Below, one piece after another: positions 1 to 5,140 of a stretch of DNA of 5,140 bases. Positions within the stretch are counted from its first letter, which is position 1, and each line of letters begins with the position of its first letter. Both the position numbers and the translations under genes were made by a program. The DNA is taken from contig JAUWYD010000108.1 in the NCBI GenBank assembly GCA_030616025.1, positions 1-5,140 of the forward strand. Reading direction: 5' to 3'. The stretch is from Chloroflexota bacterium (GTDB lineage: Bacteria; Chloroflexota; Anaerolineae; UBA7937; B3-Chlor). A model generated the notes under the pieces. That model worked only from the letters and a program-made list of their open reading frames with translations. It was not told where the DNA came from and did not search any database.

Positions 1-324
1 CCAAGGTTCCTAAGAGCAGAGAAGCAGCATACGGATATGAATGAGAACCGCCTGAAGTGGATATTGGCCACGGGACGCTCTGCTCTACCATTTGGTGATG
101 CCTGAGCCATGTATCGAAGACAGCCGACTAGCAACGATACCGGTTGACACCCACTTCCACTGTCCCGTCGCGTACCGACAGGCGGGCCAATCACAGCGAG
201 TTGGCGACCCGTGCCGGTTGCTAGCCGCGTTCCATGAACCCACATTTCGAAGGCAGTTGGACGAAGGCCTTTCGAGATGATGGCCTCTCGATAGCAGTGA
301 GCATCGGGGGGCAAGGAGATCAAT
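1..324. other. Leader region without a convincing gene; possible tail of an upstream gene
   Basis: No protein here can be recognised. Two + strand frames enter open from the left edge. One stops with TGA at 103-105, giving 34 residues that end in SALPFGDA. The other stops with TGA at 42-44, giving 13 residues that end in REAAYGYE. Either could be the C-terminus of a truncated upstream gene, and I cannot choose between them. A 62-codon frame at 92-280 has three stacked possible starts (TTG, GTG, ATG at 92, 95 and 98). It has no upstream Shine-Dalgarno site and no recognisable motif, so it is probably chance. The remainder carries a weak 6-bp inverted repeat (TCGAGA at 272-277, TCTCGA at 286-291) and then the ribosome binding site of the next gene. 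A TTGACA at 144-149 lacks a matching -10 box at normal spacing, so I do not call a promoter. Confidence 0.5.
313..318 (+). promoter_or_regulatory. Ribosome binding site that selects the GTG start at 325
   Basis: AAGGAG lies six bases before GTG 325. An ATG at 323-325 overlaps this GTG but opens a different frame that stops after about 55 codons without a recognisable protein. The frame begun by GTG 325 runs 430 codons and has a TGA at 298-300 just upstream, so translation of the long protein must start after that stop. The site and spacing fit GTG 325. Confidence 0.75.
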
Positions 325-1617
325 GTGGGCCAGGTTTTTCCAAAGAACCTTATTGCGTGGTTGGGCGGAGCGGCTCGGGCCATACCCTTCATTGCCGTCG
401 TCTATCTCCTCCTCGCCTACGCAGCCTATTCGATCTTCACCTCTCAGATCCCCAGCGGAAACGACTTCTATCCTCGCTGGAGGGGAACGAGAGCCCTGAT
501 TGTGGAGGGAAGAGATCCCTACTCGGACGAGGTAACCCTTGAGATACAAATGGCTATGTACGGACGGCTGGCCAGAGACGACGAGGATCAGGTGGCCTTC
601 GCCTACCCCCTTTATGTCTCTCTTCTCGTCCTTCCTTTTTCCCTCTTCTCATACCCGCAGGCCCAAGCCCTTTGGATGAGCACCTTGATTCTCTCCGTTT
701 TAGCCACGGTAATCGTCATCTTGCGCACGCTTGAGTGGAAACTCTCTCTCGCCGGGCTCACGATGCTGTCCCTATGGTTCCTGTTCTTCTATCCCACCGC
801 TCGTAGCATAATCCTCGGCCAGTTCAGCATAATTGTCCTGGCCCTGCTGGCCTTAGCCCTTTGGGCTATGGAGAGAGGGCACCCCTTCCTCGCCGGATGC
901 TCCTTAGCGCTGGCTACCGTCAAGCCCCAAATGGTCTTCTTGGTCATTCCCTTCCTCCTTCTTGCTGGACTCAGATGGAGAAGGTACAAGATGCTGGCCG
1001 GTTTCCTAGCTGTCATGGCAATCTTGCTTATCCTTAGTTCCCTTGTACTGCCCAGCTGGCTTGCTTCCTTCGTCACTGGCCTGAGCCGGTACCAGGCCTA
1101 TACCAGTATCTACAGGGAAGGCAGATCGCCCCTGGGCGCCCTCATAGGTTATGTATCTCCACCTCAACTCTTTCCCTGGGCCACATTGCTCGCCTCCCTC
1201 GCGCTAGTCGGGTATCTTGTCTACGTGTGGATCCAGATGTTCAGGGGCCACGTTGATGCTTGTCGAGCCCTCTTCATTACCATCATCGTGAGCCTTCTTG
1301 TTCCTGTTCAGACCGGCACCACCAATCAGGTGCTGCTGCTACTACCGCTCACGTATTTGCTCTGCCGATGGGGTAGGAATCGGTTGGCTGCCATGTCATT
1401 GCCTCTGATCCTAGCCCTGGGACCGTGGGTACTCTTTCTGTCAACCTTTTGGCTGCGAAATGGCGAACACGCCATCATGGCCGCTCCATTGCCTCTGGTC
1501 ACTCTGGCGATGCTGTGGTGGAACCAGAGACACAACGGTCGGGCATCGAGCATTCCTGTTGGCCAGTTACGGTCACCGGGTAAGAAGACAGGCCAGTCTT
1601 TGGTGACCGACGATTGA
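325..1617 (+). CDS. Polytopic GT-C glycosyltransferase, GT87/DUF2029 type
   Basis: This 430-residue integral membrane protein resembles the GT87 (DUF2029) family. Characterised members such as mycobacterial PimE transfer mannose from a polyprenyl-phosphate carrier on the outer face of the membrane. About 11 to 12 hydrophobic segments are visible, the first near residues 20-38 and the last near 383-398. The first loop holds the family-like stretch GNDFYPRWRG...EGRDPYS (residues 45-67). Its Asp47 is the likely catalytic-base position by analogy with GT-C enzymes. Further typical features are ILGQFS (163-168) and the ATVKPQ segment (197-202), which ends a membrane helix. The last 30 or so residues are polar and probably cytoplasmic. 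Translation starts at GTG 325, supported by AAGGAG six bases upstream and an in-frame stop at 298. The next gene begins 13 bases after the TGA, implying co-transcription. Family assignment is fairly secure. The sugar and acceptor are unknown, and a polymerase or ligase role in glycan assembly cannot be excluded. Confidence 0.8.
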   Translation: MGQVFPKNLIAWLGGAARAIPFIAVVYLLLAYAAYSIFTSQIPSGNDFYPRWRGTRALIVEGRDPYSDEVTLEIQMAMYGRLARDDEDQVAFAYPLYVSLLVLPFSLFSYPQAQALWMSTLILSVLATVIVILRTLEWKLSLAGLTMLSLWFLFFYPTARSIILGQFSIIVLALLALALWAMERGHPFLAGCSLALATVKPQMVFLVIPFLLLAGLRWRRYKMLAGFLAVMAILLILSSLVLPSWLASFVTGLSRYQAYTSIYREGRSPLGALIGYVSPPQLFPWATLLASLALVGYLVYVWIQMFRGHVDACRALFITIIVSLLVPVQTGTTNQVLLLLPLTYLLCRWGRNRLAAMSLPLILALGPWVLFLSTFWLRNGEHAIMAAPLPLVTLAMLWWNQRHNGRASSIPVGQLRSPGKKTGQSLVTDD

Positions 1618-1630
1618 GGCTTGAATAGAC

Positions 1631-3655
1631 ATGAAAGAAGATGATGGACAGAGACCAGTGAACGGTCGATCCGCGAAGTGGTTGCTTGTTGCTGTGCTAT
1701 CCATACTCTGGACATTTGCTGTGTACCTCGGCTACTACACGGTCCACAAACCCTTCACGGGCGCGACCGTCTTGGCTGTCCTGGACCGTGTCGCTGACCT
1801 GGCGATATGGACGGCGCTCCTGCTGCTCGCTGCGGCCTTGGGCAGGCGTTTCCTGGGACGCGGTGCACAGACTCGTCCTCTGGAAGAGCTCCTTTTCAGC
1901 ACAGGTCTTGGTCTAGGAATACTCTCACTTGGCACACTCCTCCTGGGCACGATTGGGCTGCTCAACCGCTGGGTATTCTGGGTCCTCTTCGTGCTGCTGC
2001 TGGTCATCCACATCGGAGACATCAGGGCTATTCTACGCAACGTCAAACAGGCACGGGAATGGAAGCACACCTCGAAGCTCTCCCTCCTACTAACGTCCTT
2101 TCTGTGCCTAACCTTCTTCTTCGCACTTGTCTCGGCCTTGACTCCTCCAGCCGAATGGGACGCTCTGGTCTATCATTTGACAGGGCCAAAGACGTACGCC
2201 GATGAAGGCCGCGTGGTGTGGGTACAAGACAACTTCCACCTCAACTTCCCTGCTCTGACGGAGATGCTGTTCACGTGTTCGATCCTTCTAAAAGGAGACA
2301 TCCTAGCACACCTGATCCATCTGACCTACGGAGCCCTCACCGCCCTCGCAATCTACTCCTTCTCCCGCAAGCACTTCACTGGGCAAGTGCCTCTGCTAGC
2401 GTCGGTGTTGTTCGCATCCATCCCTAGTGCGGTGATAATCGCTACCTGGGCTTACGTGGACCTGGCCCTGGCGTTCTACGAATTCATGGCATTCTTCGCC
2501 CTGATGAACTGGTTCGACGCCCGTACCGAAAGGCGCTGGCTACTCCTCGCAGGGATTTTCAGCGGAATGGCAATGTCCGTCAAATACACTGGCGTGACGA
2601 TTCTGGTAGTTTCTTCAGCACTGATCTTGTGGAGATTCCTCAGGCAACGAACGAGTTTCCGACAACCTGTCATCGCTCTGCTGACTTTGGTGCTCATCGC
2701 CGTAGCCGTCGCGAGCCCCTGGTACTACAAGAACGCCGTCTACACCGGGAACCCTGTATATCCATACTTCTTCGGTGGCCGCAACTGGAATGATCTGCGG
2801 AACGAGTGGCTGACCTCCATTGGGATGAGGATGTCTCCACTTGACTTACTCGTCCTCCCTTGGGACATTACGGTCCTAGGGACCCAAGGCACCGAGGCCT
2901 TCGACGCCACCATCTCTCCCTACTTTCTGGCACTGCTCCCCCTGATCCTTTTCGTGCGCAGAAATCACCGAATGCTAGCGCCGCTGACCATCTTTGCGCT
3001 GACGACCTACGTCCTTTGGATAGCGGCCGGAGCTGCCACCTACTCAACCTTTGTCCTACGTACGAGGATACTGCTACCTTGTTTCGCACCTCTGTCTATC
3101 CTGGCGGCGTACGTGGTGGAAAGCCTGAGCCAACTGGATCGCAAGGCCTTCTCCCTACAACGTTTCGTAATGATGGCCATCGGCCTTGGCCTGTCGGCCA
3201 ACATGGTCTCCCAGTGTCTGACTTTCGTGGCGTACGCCCCCTTGCCGTTCGCAGCGGGCATGGAAAGTAGAGAAGACTTCCTCAGGAGACACTTGCCTGA
3301 TGGACACTATGAGGCCCTCGACTACATCAATGCCAACCTGCCGGCATCAGCGCAGGTACTCTTCTTCTGGGAACCTCGTAGCTACTACTGTGAAGATCGG
3401 TGCAAGCCCGACGTGGTGTTCGATCAATTCTCCCAACTAGCGTCAGACCACGGAGACGTGGATGCAATCGCGCAAGCTTTGCTGCGGGATAGAGAATCGC
3501 ACATCCTGGTCAACCAACGGTGGTTGGATGTGCAGAGCGACAACTCGCCATTCACCGCAGAACACCGCCAACTCTTCCGGCAATTCAGAGACCGATATCT
3601 GAAACCGATATATGTGGACCCTGGACTGTATGCGATATATGAGATAAGCTATTGA
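1631..3655 (+). CDS. Large GT-C membrane glycosyltransferase (GT39/ArnT-like) with soluble C-terminal domain
   Basis: This 674-residue protein has a short charged N-terminus and many membrane helices (about 16-36, 50-70, 88-110, 113-127, 148-169 and more, to about residue 531). A hydrophilic domain of roughly 135 residues follows. The loop after the helix at 148-169 carries PPAEWDALVYHLTGPK (172-187) and NFHLNFPALTEMLF (201-214). An acidic residue at this place in the first large extracytoplasmic loop (Glu175 or Asp177) is the expected catalytic position of GT-C enzymes that use polyprenyl-phosphate sugars. SVKYTG (316-321) and the aromatic stretch from SPWYYKNAVYTGNP (362-375) also look family-like. 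The extra helices before the acidic loop exceed the usual ArnT/PMT plan. The C-terminal domain includes CEDRC (587-591), a possible disulfide if it is extracytoplasmic. The ATG at 1631 is the first start after an in-frame TGA at 1622-1624. The only Shine-Dalgarno candidate, GAGG at 1616-1619, sits a long 11 bases away, so translation may be coupled to the preceding gene. Substrate unknown; GT-C membership is likely. Confidence 0.75.
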   Translation: MKEDDGQRPVNGRSAKWLLVAVLSILWTFAVYLGYYTVHKPFTGATVLAVLDRVADLAIWTALLLLAAALGRRFLGRGAQTRPLEELLFSTGLGLGILSLGTLLLGTIGLLNRWVFWVLFVLLLVIHIGDIRAILRNVKQAREWKHTSKLSLLLTSFLCLTFFFALVSALTPPAEWDALVYHLTGPKTYADEGRVVWVQDNFHLNFPALTEMLFTCSILLKGDILAHLIHLTYGALTALAIYSFSRKHFTGQVPLLASVLFASIPSAVIIATWAYVDLALAFYEFMAFFALMNWFDARTERRWLLLAGIFSGMAMSVKYTGVTILVVSSALILWRFLRQRTSFRQPVIALLTLVLIAVAVASPWYYKNAVYTGNPVYPYFFGGRNWNDLRNEWLTSIGMRMSPLDLLVLPWDITVLGTQGTEAFDATISPYFLALLPLILFVRRNHRMLAPLTIFALTTYVLWIAAGAATYSTFVLRTRILLPCFAPLSILAAYVVESLSQLDRKAFSLQRFVMMAIGLGLSANMVSQCLTFVAYAPLPFAAGMESREDFLRRHLPDGHYEALDYINANLPASAQVLFFWEPRSYYCEDRCKPDVVFDQFSQLASDHGDVDAIAQALLRDRESHILVNQRWLDVQSDNSPFTAEHRQLFRQFRDRYLKPIYVDPGLYAIYEISY

Positions 3656-3671
3656 GGTGCGCATCGACCAG

Positions 3672-3690
3672 CATGCCATGTCGTGGCATG
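3672..3690. repeat. Perfect 7-bp inverted repeat (hairpin)
   Basis: CATGCCA and TGGCATG flank the five bases TGTCG. One more G-T wobble and one A-T pair could lengthen the stem to nine. No run of T follows, so it is not a standard intrinsic terminator. It could be an operator for a dimeric regulator, an mRNA processing or stabilising stem, or chance. Confidence 0.45.
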
Positions 3691-3771
3691 TTCCACCTCG
3701 CCGATGCCCGAGGACACAAACGTGCCATCTACCAAGTCCTTCGAGAGGCCCAATTACCTGATGACACCAGT

Positions 3772-3777
3772 GGAGGT
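3772..3777 (+). promoter_or_regulatory. Strong ribosome binding site of the GT2 gene
   Basis: GGAGGT, continued by a G, lies five bases before ATG 3783. It is the closest match to the anti-Shine-Dalgarno sequence in the window. It fixes the start, since the encoded protein begins directly with the first strand of the GT-A fold (PPVSIVIPAFNEE). Confidence 0.85.
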
Positions 3778-3782
3778 GCATT

Positions 3783-4640
3783 ATGCCGCCGGTCAGTATC
3801 GTCATCCCCGCCTTTAACGAGGAAAAAGGCATAGGGAGCACCTTGACCCAGCTCAACAGGGTGATGACCCAGCTAGACATGCCGTATGAAATCATCGTCG
3901 TAGATGATGGTTCCACCGACGCGACTGCCGGGCTGGTTCGGCAGCAACAAGGCGTGCGGCTTATTCAACATCACAGCAATAGAGGGTACGGCGCTGCCAT
4001 CAAGACCGGCATCCGCCAGGCATGTCACGACTGGATAGCCATCATCGATGCTGATGGCACGTACCCTCCCAGCGCCATACCCGTGCTCGTTGAGGAAAGC
4101 GATGAGTATGATATGGTCATTGGTGCCAGAACCGGCGCAGATGTCCCTCTCGTGAGGAGGCCGGCCAAGTGGTTCATTGCCAGACTGGCCGAGTATCTCG
4201 CCGAGACCAACATACCGGACCTGAACTCTGGTCTTCGGGTGTTCAGAAGAGATGTCGCCCTCAGCTATTTCAATATCCTGCCCTCCAGGTTCTCCCTCAC
4301 CATCACCATCACCATCGCATTCCTGAGCGATCACTATCTCGTCAAGTTCGTGCCGATTCAGTATCACAAGCGAGCGGGCAAATCGAAGATCAGCCCCATA
4401 CAAGATACACTCAACTTTGTGCAGCTGATACTGCGCACGATCATGTACTTCAATCCTCTGAAGGTCCTACTTCCGATCAGTTGCGTACTGCTCTTGTTGG
4501 CAGTCATCATCGCGGTGTACAGCTTACTCATCCAGGGTCGGGTGATGGACATCACGGTGATAACCCTCACGATGGCCGCTCTTCAGATCACCGTAGTGGC
4601 CATGATCGCGGACATGATACAGAAGAAAAGCAAGATCTAG
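3783..4640 (+). CDS. Membrane-anchored family 2 glycosyltransferase, polyprenyl-phosphate sugar synthase type
   Basis: This 285-residue protein belongs to the GT2 group that includes dolichol-phosphate-mannose synthase and GtrB. These enzymes move a sugar from a nucleotide donor to a polyprenyl phosphate at the cytoplasmic membrane face. The GT-A domain shows SIVIPAFNEE (5-14), the nucleotide-binding VVDDGSTD (39-46), GYGAAIKTG (68-76) and the metal-binding DADGTY (89-94), whose D-x-D is intact. DLNSGLRVFRR (146-156) and KRAGKSKI (196-203) are also present, the latter typical of this subgroup. Two hydrophobic segments follow at about 226-250 and 257-278, then a basic tail (KKSKI). The length is normal for a two-helix member and no key residue is missing. 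A strong ribosome binding site sits five bases upstream. The natural role here is to supply the lipid-linked sugar used by the two GT-C enzymes encoded just upstream; this is inference from family and context. Which sugar (mannose, glucose or another) cannot be told. Confidence 0.92.
   Translation: MPPVSIVIPAFNEEKGIGSTLTQLNRVMTQLDMPYEIIVVDDGSTDATAGLVRQQQGVRLIQHHSNRGYGAAIKTGIRQACHDWIAIIDADGTYPPSAIPVLVEESDEYDMVIGARTGADVPLVRRPAKWFIARLAEYLAETNIPDLNSGLRVFRRDVALSYFNILPSRFSLTITITIAFLSDHYLVKFVPIQYHKRAGKSKISPIQDTLNFVQLILRTIMYFNPLKVLLPISCVLLLLAVIIAVYSLLIQGRVMDITVITLTMAALQITVVAMIADMIQKKSKI
4298..4316 (+). repeat. Short in-gene tandem repeat, three copies of CACCAT
   Basis: Three exact copies of CACCAT plus one C lie inside the GT2 gene and are read there as Thr-Ile-Thr-Ile-Thr-Ile (residues 173-178). 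Related enzymes commonly have a Thr-rich hydrophobic stretch at this place, so the repeat is probably a by-product of the protein sequence. Confidence 0.8.
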
Positions 4641-4643
4641 GGA
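4639..4643 (+). promoter_or_regulatory. Weak ribosome binding site before the TTG start at 4649
   Basis: AGGGA overlaps the TAG stop of the GT2 gene and lies five bases before TTG 4649. The match is poor, so the downstream gene may depend on ribosomes finishing the GT2 gene. It is listed because it helps decide an otherwise uncertain start. Confidence 0.4.
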
Positions 4644-4648
4644 CGGTC

Positions 4649-5140
4649 TTGGGTAGAGAACAAGCCCGACACAGCTTCGACGACATAGACGCCAGGGTAT
4701 GTACGCTCTGCGGAGCTTGCATCAGCATCTGCCCTGTCGGCGTACTGGCCGTGGAGGGAGAGCGAGTTTGCCTTGAGGGCGAGTGCATCAGTTGCGGCCT
4801 CTGCTATCGTTTTTGCCCAGGAAGAGAGTTGGACTTCGACACCCTGAGCAGAACCTATCTGGGTGGTGCCTCGAGAGATCCGCTTCTTGGCTACTACCGT
4901 CTCCTAGGGGTCGGCCGCGCCAGCTCAAGAGAGATCAGGGAGCGCGGGTCTTCAGGTGGAGTGGTCACGGCTCTCCTGACCCACCTGCTGGAAGAAGGGC
5001 AGATCAAAGGGGCCCTGGCCGTCACTATGACCGAAGACAGGCCGTGGCAGAGCCGGGCCAGTGCACTGACTACTCCGCAAGAGGTGAAAGGAGCGGCTCA
5101 ATCGAAGTATAGCCTGCTCAGCCTGGATGCCCTGCTGGGG
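4649..5140 (+). CDS. Coenzyme F420 hydrogenase/dehydrogenase beta-subunit (FrhB/FdhB) family protein, 3' end beyond window
   Basis: The visible 164 residues open with a double [4Fe-4S] ferredoxin-like module: C18-x2-C21-x2-C24-x3-C28-P and C46-x2-C49-x2-C52-x3-C56-P. The FrhB-family N-terminal domain follows: LLGVGRASS (85-93), REIRERGSSGGVVTALL (94-110), EEGQIKGALAV (115-125) and QSKYS (151-155). Relatives are FAD-containing subunits that pass electrons between iron-sulfur clusters and F420 or another acceptor. Others act as stand-alone reductases, so the partner is unknown. The frame continues past the right edge; the C-terminal domain is missing only because the window ends. TTG 4649 is chosen as start. 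It lies eight bases after the GT2 stop, with a weak AGGGA at 4639-4643, and leaves a short leader before the first cysteine. The next in-frame candidate, GTG 4751, would remove the first cluster. The frame stays open far upstream inside the GT2 gene, so no stop bounds the start. The spacing suggests co-transcription with the GT2. Confidence 0.85.
   Translation, partial: MGREQARHSFDDIDARVCTLCGACISICPVGVLAVEGERVCLEGECISCGLCYRFCPGRELDFDTLSRTYLGGASRDPLLGYYRLLGVGRASSREIRERGSSGGVVTALLTHLLEEGQIKGALAVTMTEDRPWQSRASALTTPQEVKGAAQSKYSLLSLDALLG

Larger units (their letters stand above)
3656..3782 (+). other. 127-base intergenic gap containing a small hairpin and a strong ribosome binding site
   Basis: This is the only sizeable gap inside the gene run. 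It contains the inverted repeat at 3672-3690 and ends in GGAGGTG just before the next ATG. A frame from TTG 3652 to 3834 crosses it, but that frame overlaps the next gene by about 50 bases, lacks a ribosome binding site and resembles nothing known to me. I see no clear sigma-70-type promoter pair and no T-rich terminator. The gap may separate two translation units on one transcript or hold a start site of unrecognised type. Confidence 0.6.

Overview
The window reads as bacterial chromosomal DNA with mid-50s percent GC, ordinary Shine-Dalgarno sites and a mix of ATG, GTG and probably TTG starts. All recognisable genes are on the + strand. They form a tightly packed run of envelope-glycan genes followed by an iron-sulfur flavoprotein. 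The style of the proteins resembles Chloroflexota (Anaerolineae or Dehalococcoidia), especially the large GT-C protein with its 'PPAEWDALVYHLTGPK' signature and the GT2 ending in 'KRAGKSKI'. That taxonomic guess is from memory of such families and is held at about 0.4; no marker gene is present.

Layout: positions 1-324 hold no convincing gene, only possible C-terminal scraps of something upstream and a leader ending in a good ribosome binding site. Positions 325-1617 encode a polytopic GT87/DUF2029-type GT-C glycosyltransferase. After 13 bases, 1631-3655 encodes a second and larger GT-C protein (GT39/ArnT-like) with a soluble C-terminal domain. A 127-base gap with a perfect 7-bp inverted repeat follows. 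Then 3783-4640 encodes a membrane-anchored GT2 of the dolichol-phosphate-mannose synthase/GtrB type. Eight bases later, at a TTG codon at 4649, begins an FrhB/FdhB-family protein with two [4Fe-4S] motifs, which runs off the right edge.

The first three genes make biochemical sense together. A GT2 of this type loads a sugar from a nucleotide donor onto a polyprenyl phosphate on the cytoplasmic face. GT-C enzymes use such lipid-linked sugars on the outer face of the membrane. A plausible reading is a small module for extracytoplasmic glycan or glycolipid synthesis, or for protein glycosylation. Sugar and acceptor cannot be read from the sequence. The FrhB-like protein adds a redox function; relatives occur with F420 hydrogenases and formate dehydrogenases, but also as stand-alone reductases. 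Nothing here is clearly a mobile element, CRISPR array, RNA gene or defence system. The most notable feature is the tight coupling of a glycan module to an FrhB-type iron-sulfur protein.
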